From: Thuidium tamariscinum
Taxonomy: Eukaryota; Streptophyta; Bryopsida; Hypnales; Thuidiaceae
Length of the DNA stretch: 64,000 nucleotides
Direction of reading: 5' to 3'
Assembly: GCA_947034885.2 (NCBI GenBank)
Contig: OX344752.2
Span: 23,893,386-23,957,385, forward strand
The notes under the pieces are model-generated. The model saw only the letters and a list, made by a program, of their open reading frames with translations, had not been told where the DNA came from and made no database searches. Below, piece by piece: positions 11,822 through 23,640 of this stretch; position 1 is the stretch's first letter; every line of letters starts with the position of its first letter. A program made the position numbers and the translations under genes.

Positions 11822-12437
11822 TTGTCTTTAGAATTGACAATTTAAGAAAACTCATTACTCATCATACAGTACTACGGAGTATTTAGAAGAATATTTTGGA
11901 TTTAAGATGCAAATCAAAGTTGTAGACTTTGAGTTGTCTATTTTATTTATATGGTTAGATTCACAAATGCTATCATCAATATTTTTCTATAAATTTCGAA
12001 AGGGAAGATCCTAAACTCCTTCTAAATTCATTTACAAACAAAGGAATGTCATTTTTTGAGTAAATTTTGTTGGAATGGATTTGAAATGAGTTTTTTTTTG
12101 ACGTGGTGATTACCAAGACTTTTTGTGTTTTTTGATTCTATGACCTCATTTTTTGCAATTCCAAGTTTGAACTAGGGTCAATGCCAGTCAACTACTTGAC
12201 AAACCTCCACATTTGTAATTTAAAAAAATATGTATTCTAGTAACATCAAATACAACTCTTAGATAGGACAATAACTTCATAAAGTATCTCTCAAAAATAT
12301 GATGACTTTCATCGAAGCTATAAATTCATAATGATAAAGAAATATGAATTTCAATCTATAAATGATTATATGAAAGTATGAAACACTTGTCAATTTTTTT
12401 GCATTTTTATAGTACATATTTTAAAGATAATTGAATT
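11822..12437. other. AT-rich DNA, no gene recognised
   Basis: No coding signal. A TACGGAGTA 9-mer lies near 11,872. Confidence 0.5.
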
Positions 12438-12686
12438 ATTTGTAAAGTACCCTAAACCGGGGTTTAAACCCATGAGTTTTGTGAAAAAGCCGGTTGAGTT
12501 AAAAAAGTCGAAATAAAAGTGGGTATGAAACTTATTTTTCCATCAAAATGGTGCCTAAAAAAGTTTGGTCCCCACTTTTGAAGTCGTTTGACATAAGTAT
12601 CTTGCAAAAAATTTTGACATTTCAACTATAGTTGCCTTCTCAACTTCAAAAAAAGTCATGCCCAAAGTAGGGGGGACTTTACAAAT
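12438..12686. mobile_element. MITE with ATTTGTAAAG ends
   Basis: A 249-bp unit has inverted ends: ATTTGTAAAGTACCCTA on the left, and a right end whose reverse complement is ATTTGTAAAGTCCCCCCTA. I cannot define a target duplication with confidence. Interior is non-coding. Superfamily not assigned. Confidence 0.6.
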
Positions 12687-12759
12687 AACTCAAATATGAC
12701 AAAAATTTATTTTTCTAACTTAAAAGTACTCTAGCTAAAAAAGTATAAGATCCTTATGC

Positions 12760-13754
12760 TTTTTTTAGAGTTCTTCAAAATTAGAAAAATGATTTATATA
12801 TATATATATATAGGCAATGTACACAACTATAAAATGAAGGTAATTACTAAAGATAAATCATTAAAAAATTCTCTAAGTAAGAAATCTAGAAAAGTGCCAA
12901 ATCTCAAGAAATATATACTTTGATGTTTTATTTAATAAAAATAGAAAAGTATTTAAAAATAAAAATAAAAATAGTCCATTTGTGATAGCTTTATTGAGAT
13001 AATGAAATGGTCACCTACTACAAAAAAATTAATTTTTACATGTTTCAAAATACAAATTGAAACTTGAAAGAGGCTTACTTTGTAGACTTCTTCACAACAT
13101 GCATTAGATGAGATTTGGGGCCTCCAGAAGATTGCAAGTTTCCAAATTGCAAGAATATTGAAACTGCCGCAGGGATGCATTTCACTATCGTGGGAACACA
13201 AAAACTACGTAATCTGATGTGGTCAAGACCATGCCACATCATCGATTGTTTTATTTTAAATTTTGTATTTCAAGACACACACACACACGATTCTTTTCTT
13301 TTTTTTAAATTTTTTTGAGGGAATTGTTGGACCATTGGCTACTATTTCAGAAACCATTTTAGAAATAGACCTGAAACAACCCTCTTGAAGCCTCAAATCT
13401 CATCTAATGTAATTACTTATTTCTAAAAATCCTTGATAGAATATTTATAAGTGTACTAGAAGACCATCTTTTCCAAATTTTAGCTTTAAATTCATTAATT
13501 TGGATACTCAATATAGTACTAAAAATCCAAAAATTGGCAAGTGTAATATATAATTGAGGGCTATTTTTGGATAGTGAAACATTTTTTAAACATTTTGAAA
13601 TTTTTTGGTAAAGTGTATATTGCATACTAGTCACAAGTGCCTTGCCTATAAATTTCAAGTTATTTGAAGTCAAAATGCAAAAGTTATGGCCACAAAACTA
13701 ATCAACTAGGGGCATGTGACAAAGAAATAGTACGAGTGTTTCATGCAATTATCC
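12760..13754 (-). mobile_element. M-family MITE, copy M1 (old, with internal insert)
   Basis: The right end reads AGTGTTTCATGCAATTATCC, matching the family terminus. The interior follows the well preserved copy at 24,188-24,920: AAAAGTGCCAAATCTCAAGAA, the ATGTTTCAAAATACAA block, and GCAAAAGTTATGGCCA near the right end. The left terminus is not recognisable, so the start is approximate. A 308-bp TIR unit sits inside at 13,102-13,409. Confidence 0.7.
13102..13409. mobile_element. TIR unit N1 inside M1 (CATTAG ends)
   Basis: The inverted ends are CATTAGATGAGATTTGGGGC and a right end reading GAAGCCTCAAATCTCATCTA followed by ATG; their ~22 bp are largely complementary. The unit has no counterpart at the matching place in copies M2, M4 and M6. 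A related unit (41,487-41,734) lies inside copy M5. No clear target duplication is seen. It contains a short CA microsatellite (~13,276). Confidence 0.65.
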
Positions 13755-13870
13755 ATACATCATCCAAAAAGTGAACATCGATCGGCGTACTCTAGGGTTG
13801 ATTCTAGATAGATGGATAATTAAATGAATGTGGATACAAGGTGATGGACTGTTTTTTAATTTCTTAAATT

Positions 13871-13912
13871 TTTTAATTATTGGAATAAATGAAACAAAAT
13901 TTCATTGCCAAG
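13871..13912 (-). mobile_element. Retroelement 3' tail remnant (minus strand)
   Basis: Read on the minus strand this is GGCAATGAAATTTTGTTTCATT followed by A/T-rich tail sequence. The stem AATGAAA/TTTCATT is the same as in the 11,515-11,614 insert, with a different loop. The upstream extent is unclear. Confidence 0.5.
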
Positions 13913-15543
13913 GAAGGTGATGGATTTTGAAAATGTCATTCCTTTATTTGTTAGAAAAAAGGGAAAAAAAAAGAAAAAAAAAAGAAGTCATTTCTTCTAT
14001 TTTATTTGTTAAAAATAAAAACTCATTCCAATGACTATATTTAGGTCAAATTTGAAACCAATTTACTTAATTCTTCAAGTGACCTTTACGAATTTTGGGT
14101 GACAAATATAGGGATCCACTTTGCAACTACAAAATCGCTAGAAATTGGTGATTATTTTTGAAAGATGAAGTTATTAGAGGCATATTTCTCTACTTCACAA
14201 ATTTAGCAGTCTTAGTGGTGCAAGTTTTGATGGTGTTGTGGATCTTTCTTTTTCCTTAATTTTTTTGGCAATTTGAACTTTTTTAGATCTCAAGGACGAA
14301 GTGTGGCTTAAGATTTTTGTTGGTGGTAGTGCTTGAAGATTTTGTGAATAGTGTAGTGAGAATTTTATATTACAAAGGCAAGAGAGCATATGTAAAACTA
14401 TAATTTCTCTTGGTTCTTCTTAGAAAGTGAATTGGCATCATGATGTGCAATCTTGTATATTCACTTTGATCTCTATTAGCTATTGTTTCTAAGTAGTCAA
14501 GTATATTATTTCTTTGATAATGCAATTTTTGGATGATCTTATTATAAATTTGATGATTTGATCTTTGAAAATCTTTTGGCATTAAATAGCCTTTGTAGAT
14601 TTGTACTCGAGATTTTGTTGAACATTGTGTTTTCAATTGTCATTTGGTCTTCATGTTACCATGTTAGTGTATGTTGCATACATTACATTCTACACCCTAC
14701 ATCAATTTATATTGCCTTTGTGATGAAGGTGCATATGCAAAACTACATTGACAAAGAGAGATTCATGTTATCCTAAATCCAGTATTACTAACTATGCTTG
14801 GAGTTGACATGTTTGTATAAAAATACTTGTTATAAAGTCTCTAGATTTGGATATGGGGCTTCCAAACCTTTAATTGGGTGTCATTGATAGCATTAAGAGC
14901 AATAGGCACATCTAAATTTTTTTATTACAAATATAATAAATTTCCATATTATTGCACCTCACAAATTGCATAATATTCAAATTAGTGTGAATTAGTGTTA
15001 TTATTTTTTAAGGCACACTAATTTTATTAATTTTATTAATAGATGCAAATTTTGGATTTATACGAGTAGTGATTTCTTCTTGAGTGGTTCAATGACTTTT
15101 TTTCAATTTCAATTGGAAAGATTCACAAAAAGAAATGAGGGTTTCTACAATTACAAAAAACAACTAGTTTTTTAGTTGCATAGGACATTTGCGACTAGTA
15201 CTATATTAATGACTCATAGTTACATAAGACAAGTTGTTTTTCATTCAACAACCATGTTAATAGGTGCATCTTTGGAGACAAAGAAAATGGCATCATGAAG
15301 GTGGATTGTAGTTGCATATTAAAAGCGCAACCCTCAAAATTCCTTGAAAAATGATCTCTAAGGTCAAGGATTGCTATTCAAAGGTTACAAAGGCCACATT
15401 GCCATAATTGCCATAAAAAAACAAGATGTCTATGCCTCATCTTTGTCCACAATTCAAAGTTATATACATTTTTTCTTTAGTCACCTACAATGTTTTTTTG
15501 TTTTTTTTTAAATCTACATCACTAAAATACATACAAAGTTGTT
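13913..15543. other. AT-rich DNA, no gene recognised
   Basis: No protein-like open frame and no confident element ends. Poly-A-rich stretch near 13,960-13,990. Confidence 0.5.
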
Positions 15544-15731
15544 GGTGTAAGAGCTTTAGATCTTGAGCCTATGAATTTAGAAACCTATATTATAGATACT
15601 TATGTTATTGATATCTTTAATGGCTATAAGATGCTTATGTGATACATATATATGTAAATATTATAGGCATCTTCCATGTTGTTATAAAATACCTACATTA
15701 TAGGTGACTATGATATAAGCACCTATGTTGT

Positions 15732-16594
15732 CCCTTGAAGGACCAAGCCTTTCTTTTTTTTGGTCAAAAATCACTCAAAATTGGTATTTCTAGTCCAAAG
15801 AGAAAAAAAATTAAAATGGTATTCTTTACATATCTAACCATAGGATCTTGTAGTAGACTAGTATAAAAATGTATACTAGTATGAACTTTAGATACTTGAA
15901 CCACATAGATTGCAAAATAAATGCATTCAAAGTCAAGAAATCATATTTTTTGATATTAATAGCCATTTTTAACTTTAAATTTGTTGTACTACAAATTTTG
16001 TATCTAAATTCTTTTATCATGGAAAATTGAATTTAAAATATAAAAATTACAAAAATTATAAAAATAATTTGATTTTCATTCTTTAAAAGAAGAAGTTAAA
16101 TAAATAAAAATTCATTGATAGCTCTAAGACGAAATTAAAGACAATAATCACAATGGTAATATTGTTCTAACAATCAAAGTTAAACTTGTGAAACTTTTTG
16201 TTTTGAAAAGAATTGACATTTATCTCAAAATATTACATTGTACATTATTTTTCAAAAAAATACTATGAAATATTACAAAATTGGATGGTCTATAACTTTA
16301 ACATCACAAATACAACTGGAATGAATAAAAACTTTCTATATAGAAATATATATAATCTATAAAGAAAAATAAATTTTAATTTCAAGTTTCTAAAGTTTTT
16401 TTTTTTCTACTCACCAAGTTTGGTCTTAGGCTTGTTGTGGTCCTAGGCACTAATTAAATTCAAAATTATATTCCAAAAAGCTAACCATTTTTTCTATCTT
16501 ATGAAAAAGTTTTTAATTTTTTTTAAAGAATTGAGGTCATGGAAACCTATCCAAGATCCATTTTGTCATTCTAGGTAATAAAGGTCTTTTAGGG
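15732..16594 (+). mobile_element. TTAA-family DNA transposon, copy B
   Basis: The left end is CCCTTGAAGGACCAAGCC and the right end is GGTCTTTTAGGGA. The interior shares the family block CTAACCATAGGATCTTGTAG. It is inserted in T1. The flanking TTAA is eroded (TTGT-like on the left, TTAT on the right). Length ~863 bp; no coding capacity. Confidence 0.72.
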
Positions 16595-17280
16595 ATTATA
16601 GGCACCTATCATGGTTATTGAGTACCTATGTTTTAGGTGTGCATAGTATAGACACCTTCAATAGTTGTAGGGTAGTGTCAAGAATCAATTTAGAGTATGG
16701 GGAGCGATGCGGGTCACAAGCGGGTGGAGCTTTGGTGCCGAGCGCTTGCAGACCTTCTTGACGTTATAAGAAGATTGTTCTCTAAGTGATCAAGTGTTGC
16801 GATTTGTGTAGATCTATACATGCTTAGGGTGAGCGGTTGGTGGCTCATCGATCTTTAGACGGACTACTCAAATCTAGATGATTTGCGATCTTATGCTTGC
16901 TCACAATCTTCTTACACAAGGAAATCTAACCATACTTAGTCTTACTGAACTTGCTTAGATAGAATTATGGATTCGTACAGAGATGCGGTGAGAAATGGTT
17001 CTCACTACACAACAAAAAACTTCTTGAATCTGCACCGTCAACAGGTGAAGATCCATGGCCATAGTATTCCTTCTCCACTTGAGTAGTATGGCGCCAGCCA
17101 ACTCGTTAGCGAAGGACATTTACAAAGACAATAGTCCAAACACCAAGGCGAGCAATATTCTAATAGCGTAGTGACTACACTACTTGGTCACCAACTCAGC
17201 ACTGCAAATCTGCACACCCCTGTGTAGCCAGAGTCTCGTACTATCCATCCCCATGGTTAGTAAGAGGAGGGGTCGCTAGA

Positions 17281-19480
17281 TCGAACAGAGGAGTTCTTCA
17301 ACCCTTTTGCCAGAGCCGAAGGAGAAGCTCTTCCTCCATTACTGTACCAGAACTGGGCCAATCTGCTCCTCTAACATCGAAAGGTACTAGCTCACTTTGT
17401 TGTTGATTCTGGAGTGCTATCGCATGAAATTTTAGACCTTAGGGAGCGGGTGGTCATTGCATGTTTCACTACAAGAAAATGAGTGTTTTATGACTGCAAA
17501 ATATGACTGCAGTGAGTGACAAAATCAAAAAATGTGACTCAAGAAAAATTATTGTAGATGACTAGGCTGAGTGATTCATTTTCAGTCATATGACTAGTGA
17601 GTCATATTTGCAGTCATATTTGTAGTCATATTTGCAATTATATTTCTTTTCTACGTTGTAAAATCAAAAAATATGACTGGGAATAGTCGCCAATCATCCT
17701 CAGTCATTCATTTGCAATCATAAAACACCCAAATCCTAGTAGTTTTTTGTGGGAGGGAATCTTTCCGAGTCTTTCAAAATCACTTGGCTACAAGATTTAG
17801 ATAGAAGGCTTTCTCCTAACCGTATCATTCTCCATAAATCAGTAGGAGATCGATTTCATTATGTAAAGCTTGATAGGAACTTAGCTATGGACAAAGCTAT
17901 AAACTTGCTATTACACAAATTCCCTAGAGGGGAAGTCTCTTACTAACATTGGCAACAATTGTTCAACCCTGAATACCCTATCGGCCTACAAGTTCCATAC
18001 TAGCTCTCTTTACACAACATACCTTTAGAATATATATCTTTCTCCAAAAATATCACTTACAACTTAGGACGGATTGTGGCTATTGACATTCCAAATTCCG
18101 CCCTGAGCTCCTACAGATACTGTATTGCCCTTGATATTTCTCAAGGATGGACCTCAAAACTGTAAATAGAGGATTCAGTAGGGGGCCACATCAAGATCCA
18201 AGTGGTATACGAGGATCCGCTTCTTACCTGCACAAGATGCATGGCTCCATCTCACCCTAGCAATCTTTGTCTACTACTTGACTTGCCTCCAAACAATAGT
18301 TCCCTCATCAAGGATCAAACTCTTAAACCTCAAATTGATTTGCAAAATCAAAACTCAATAAATGCTCAACAGGATTCGAGATCTCTCAACCACGGATCTA
18401 CAAAATTGTCACACCCTAAAGGTCAACGATTCAACAGGCATAGTAATAGATTTGTTAGATCTTATCAATTTCAAACCCTAGATGCTGATGGATTCATCCC
18501 AGTTGCACCTCATAGACGGGGTCTCATCCACAAGAAATCCTCAACCCCTATTAGTTCCAGTTACTACTAGGAGCGAAGGGTCTCATTTGAAAGACAAAGA
18601 GATGCAGCGTTAGATCATGGATTATCCCTTGCTTCTCCCAGAGTAGAGTCCAAGACGCAAGATTCTAGACAGAGTGACCCCATAGAGGCAGAGGAAATGC
18701 TTTATAATAAGAAACATACTCTTCTTCTAGTACCATCCCAGAGCTTCTCTCAAACCGTTCTCCTATCTCCTCCTACCCTAATGCCTTACTACAATCCTAT
18801 TCATATTTCTAACCTTGATACAAACCCAAACCTTATAGATCTCCTCACAATAGGCATTTAGATGCATCCAAAACCAAATCTAATTTTCCTTCAATCGAAC
18901 CTAATGTTGATACAGCTCCTCTTCATGCGTCCCCATCTAATCCCTCTTCACAAAGAAATCATCACTCTAAAAATGGCAGCCTGATATCTAACCCATTGAG
19001 CTCCAAACAAAGGTCATCAGAACCTCAATCACCAAGACCTTCCTTTAGCACCCATAAGTGGCACGTCTTCAAAGGTTTACCTTCCATTAGTTATACCAAC
19101 GAACTAAAGGTAGTAGATAACTCAATACTCCAGATCCCAGAAAATAGTAGCAATACCATCCATTCTAAGCTAAGTCCCATTCAAATTAATGAATCTCAGA
19201 TTGATAGCACTTACACTAACTTGCTTGAGCTTCTAGATCAGTGGGATAGAGTGACCTCACTAGGTCTAAGGGTATTCAGTCACATAGCTAGATCCCTTCC
19301 TCTATGGTCTAAAGAAGATCCATTACCATTAAAATTCCCTGATGAGGTACAATTTTCAGTTAGAAATGTGAAAGCATTGGCAAGGAGCCAACCTCTAGAT
19401 TAATCAAATAGCCCACAAGTCAGCATAAAATTAGTAATTTTTGATCCATTGCTTGACACATGGGGCTTGAAGAAAACTAG
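17281..19480 (+). pseudogene. LINE ORF1 remnant (DUF4283-like plus CCHC zinc knuckle)
   Basis: In L1 elements ORF1 encodes an RNA-binding protein that coats the element RNA. Here the N-terminal part (e.g. HEILDLRERVVIAC, ~17,425-17,465) is cut by a CACTA MITE. After it, one frame reads WLQDLDRRLSPNRIILHKS, then RFHYVKLD, then LGRIVAIDIPNS, the layout of the plant DUF4283 RNA-binding region. A zinc knuckle C-x2-C-x4-H-x4-C follows (CTRCMAPSHPSNLC, 18,229-18,270). Next comes a polar Q/N/S-rich tail, including NRFVRSYQFQTLDADGF. There are three in-frame stops between 17,940 and 18,165 and more after 18,570. A further open stretch, 18,996-19,403 in another frame, is rich in S and P and is probably the C-terminal tail. 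Assignment by motif, not by search. Confidence 0.82.
17467..17742 (+). mobile_element. CACTA-like MITE inserted in LINE ORF1
   Basis: The left end CACTACAAGAAAATGAGTG is followed by TTTTATGACTGC. The right end GCAATCATAAAACACCC, then AAATCCTAGTAG, is a degraded inverse copy. TTT flanks both sides (17,464-17,466 and 17,743-17,745), matching the 3-bp duplication of CACTA (En/Spm) elements. The interior is made of repeated TGACTGCA/AGTCATAT words that could fold back on themselves. 276 bp, non-coding. Confidence 0.82.
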
Positions 19481-19504
19481 GAACTTGGATCGCGCAAGGA
19501 GCAC

Positions 19505-22500
19505 TTGGCATACTTCCAACCCATCTTTGTTATAAAGCTACAAATTTTATTTCAAAACATGTGGGGGCTTAATGATCCAGCTGCCATCAATAACCTCCGT
19601 AATTATTTACACAAAGACCTGAGTGATCTCTTATTCATACAAGAATACAAACTTAGAGGAGTTGCAGTGGCCAATTTAGGAAGAATGTTTTGGAAAAAGG
19701 CAACTAGCTTAATTATAGAGGTAGAGCTAGGTTACATTATCGATGGTTCAAACGTTGGAAAGGGGGGTGTAGCTGCATTCATTTCTCCAAAATGGTCTAA
19801 ACTTATTCATCAATCTGGCTCTATGCTATGGAGAAGAGTCCAATGGTTTATCATCTCCAGCCTTCCTGGCAAGGATTTAGGTTTCATTAATGTGTATGCT
19901 CCGAACAAACCTCACCAACGTAGAATTATGTGGGAAACAATGATTACAGACCTTCTCATTTCGTGTCAATGGATCTTACTAGGGAATTTCAACATGGTGG
20001 AACAGAGGGCAAATAAGCCAAATATCTATAGGAAGAAGCTTCTAGCTCAAGAAAGGCTCCTCTTCAATTCCCTAAAAGAAACACTTCAAGTGGATGAATA
20101 TCCATTATTGACTTCCAACTTATTATATTCTTGGGATAACCAATGATGTGATGGGTCTCATGTAATGGCCAAACTTGATAGATGTTACATATTCCTTGAC
20201 TCAATAATCAGCAAACAAAAAATTTTAGATTATCGAATCTTGGATGATAGTATGAGATCTTATCACTTCCCAATATTTGTATTGATTGAGCTTTCTCAGT
20301 CCACTTCCAGACCGAGCAGATGGATTTTATCATCCCAATATCTTAATGAAGCAGAAACAGTAATAAGGGACGTTTGGTTGAAAGCCCCATACGGAACTAC
20401 CTTCTTCTCTAAATTAAAGCGGGTGGTGCAAGTCTACAGAAGGTATTGCATCTGGAGGACTAGTCAACTTCGAGCCCAAGAAGATACTCTATGCCGATCT
20501 TTGGAACAAAAATTTCGTCAACCACAATCTAACCCACATAACAATTCGATTCAAGAAGATGTCAGTGCTATCAAGGCACAACTAGCTGGCTTTGAGAACT
20601 GCAAATAGGAAGGTTGGAAAGTTCGATCTCGCGCTCAATGAAGGCTCTATAGGGACCATATGACAAGTGAATTCTTTCATGTGGTGCGAGAGGTTCCGAA
20701 AACTTCTTCCATAATTGAACTTCAAGATAGTCAAGGAACCCTTAAACATGAACCAAAGGGGCTCGAATTCATCTGCATGGACTTGTATTCTGTATTATAT
20801 TCTCAAGAACCTATGACTCCGGAGGTTGAGATTAATTGAGATTCCATCTTAGCATGCGTGCAAAACCTATTCAATCAAGGGATGATTGAGCAACTTCAGA
20901 AACCTTTCACTGAAGAGACATTATATAACGCATTGAAACTAATGGGCAAAGGCCACAGCCTTGGCCCAAATGGGGTCACAATCGAGTTCTTTCTTAAATA
21001 TTGGGATCTTGTAGGATCTGACTTCACAAGTATGATACTCTCCTCCATCGCCAAAGGTTGTCTTCCCAACGAGATGACCTCTGGTACTATCGCCCTACTT
21101 TTTAAAGCTAGAGACAAAGCGGAATTATTGAACTAGTGATCGATAACATTACTAAACATTGCGTATAAGATTTTGGCCAAAACTCTTCACGTTAGACTTC
21201 AGTGTCTCCTCAAAGATGTGATTAGCCTTGATCAGACAGCCTTCCTCCCTCTTGGCTACATTCTAGATAATGTTTTGTTACGATATGAAACAATCAAGTA
21301 GACTAAGGAATCTCATCAGAATCTCATTTTTTTGAAACTAGATTTTACTAAAGCGTATGACACCGTCTCTTGGGATTTTTTATTTAGAGTCATGGATAAG
21401 TTAAGAATCCCACACTCATTCTCACATATTGTCAAAATGCTTCTCCAAGATGCTTCTGCTACTATAATGATTAATTGTTCGACAACCAAATCCTTCCCTA
21501 TTAAAAATGGGATGCGACAGGGCTACCCCTTAGCACCGTACTTATTCCTTTTAGTAGGCAAAGCCTTCAACATGGCTGCAAAAGAAGAAGTGAAAGTAGG
21601 GAGGATTCACGAGATCATGCTTCGTGACGGCAAAACCCAAAAAAATTTATCCCAATATGTTGATGATTTAGGCTTTTCACTTCTAGCACAGAAGGAGTAT
21701 TTGCAAAATACAGTGAATCTTGTAGAACGTTTCAGTTTAGCTTCAGGTCTTGTTATTAATTGGATGAAAAGTGTTGGGTTTTATTTCTTGGTTATTCCCC
21801 TCCAGACTGGCTACAACATTTCAATATCTCCTAGGCGCCTCCGAGGGCGCCTCTTGGCTCTATATCGAAGTTGTTAGGTGCCTCTTTTAGAGTCACATTA
21901 GAAACTACTGATGTTGATCAATTTTTACAACAAAAAATATCAAAGAAGCTACGTTACTGGGCCACTCAACGTTTATCCCTTGCAGGCTGTGCTACTATTA
22001 TAAACGTTGTGTTATTATCTACCATTTATTTCTTCATTGCTATTTGGTGCGGTTCAATCAATGCTCTTTGATCCATACGTGGAAACCTTCGTAATTATTT
22101 ATGGAGTGTGGGACCAAACATACCACCCATACAAGAATAAACTCGGTTGACTGCTATTTGCCAAAACATCTTGGAAGTTTACAACTATTGGACCCAGAAG
22201 TCTCTCTTTCCGCATTACTAGCGAAATGGGTCCTCTATGCGATTGAACCAGGCATCTAAAGACTTAAAATCCTATTACGTTACCACATCTTCAAGATGAA
22301 TCCACAGTGCAAGTTAGGATACTAGTTCCCTTCTCCTTCCTAGCTCATGGTCCATCGACATTCCACCTCACGAGGATCGAGAGTATAGAATCAGATTTTG
22401 TCTGCATAGAAACAGATAGTAAAGCATATTGAGCTTATTCCCCTGGTAAATGTTGATGAGGTTAAGAGGACAAATTTATGGTGGTCTACTAGCTTTATAG

Positions 22501-23640
22501 GATCCAATTTTAATTTCTTGGCAAATCGAGCTTGAATGCTTGCCAGTCAGGGGTTGTAGACTATTAGGGATCTCTGGGATTCTCATACCAATGATTTCAA
22601 GGCCTGGGATAGCATCTCTCACGAATTTTCATTGCTAGAATCTAATCCTCCTCCTTGGTTATCCCTATTAACACAAATACCTCAAGAATGGATTTGCATG
22701 CTAATCGATACAATTTCTCTAGCAGCTGAAGCTGAATGTTTAGGCATTTTCTTGCACCAATATGACTAGCTACCAGATATTATTTGGCAAGTAGGTGAGC
22801 TTTTCAATGTACCATTATGTTCTAGAATTCAAACAGTTACTCTCAATGGTGGTACCATATGTGCCTCAATCAATGGGCATTCTTGACAGCTCTCCTCGAT
22901 TCCTGCTTCAAGATCTGACTCTCAATATTCTAGAATTGTTCAGTGGGGCCGTATTGTTGAAGTGAAAAAGGGTCATGGTCACACTCACCTATTGTTTGTT
23001 AGAACTATGGATTCTTTAGATTTTGACCCAGGTCGATGGCAGTGGTCTGACAAAAAAGCTCTGAGTAATTACTCAGTATCCATGGGTTGCAAACTTCTTA
23101 CTAAATTGGACATACCAAAACAATTAGTACCATCCAAATGGCCTGATTTGCTTCCGATTACCTTTGTAACAGCATGGCAAGACGTGTGGCTAAAGACCTG
23201 CCTACTGAAAGGTGTGGCCTTTATTTGGTCCATATGGCATAATGCAATAGCGGTGAATTCATGGCGTGCCTAGATCAATCCTAACCTTGACATGAAATGC
23301 CTCTACTGCTCAACTGGGGACCTACAGAATCCCACTTACAGATTTTTCTCTTGCCCATGCTCGCAAGAAATATGGGACTACGCCTGCTCGATTATGTATC
23401 ACATCTTTGGATGTTCCCTAGCTATGGGTCCTCATCGGATATTAAATGCTACTTAATGCATATTTGGAGCCTCTCCTCCTAAAAAATTTCACAAATGCCG
23501 AACAATATGGATTCTTCTTTGAGGGGCTACATTATGGCTATGCTAGATTGCTCGCAACCATGTTGTCTTTGTTCAAGAGAAATGACCTCTTCAAGTTATT
23601 CAATCAGCACTTGGGGAAGCATTGTTAGATCTAGGTAGAG
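19505..23640 (+). pseudogene. LINE ORF2 remnant (APE endonuclease, reverse transcriptase, zf-RVT)
   Basis: ORF2 of L1 elements nicks target DNA and reverse-transcribes the element RNA. From 19,505 to ~21,860 a single frame with several stops carries the endonuclease: QNMWGLND, FIQEYKLRG, FINVYAPN, LLGNFNM (canonical GDFN, so D is N here), KLDRCY, and SYHFP (canonical SDHxP, so D is Y here). The reverse transcriptase follows: GKGHSLGPNG (canonical PGPDG-like), KLDFTKAYDTVSWDFL (motif A aspartate kept), NGMRQGYPLAPYLF (motif B; canonical RQGDP) and QYVDDLGFSL (motif C, YVDD kept). Near 21,850 the frame changes. Later pieces in other frames include a cysteine-rich zf-RVT region near 23,290-23,390 (CLYCSTG ... 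FFSCPCSQEIW). Lost endonuclease aspartates and many stops show long inactivity. Confidence 0.9.
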
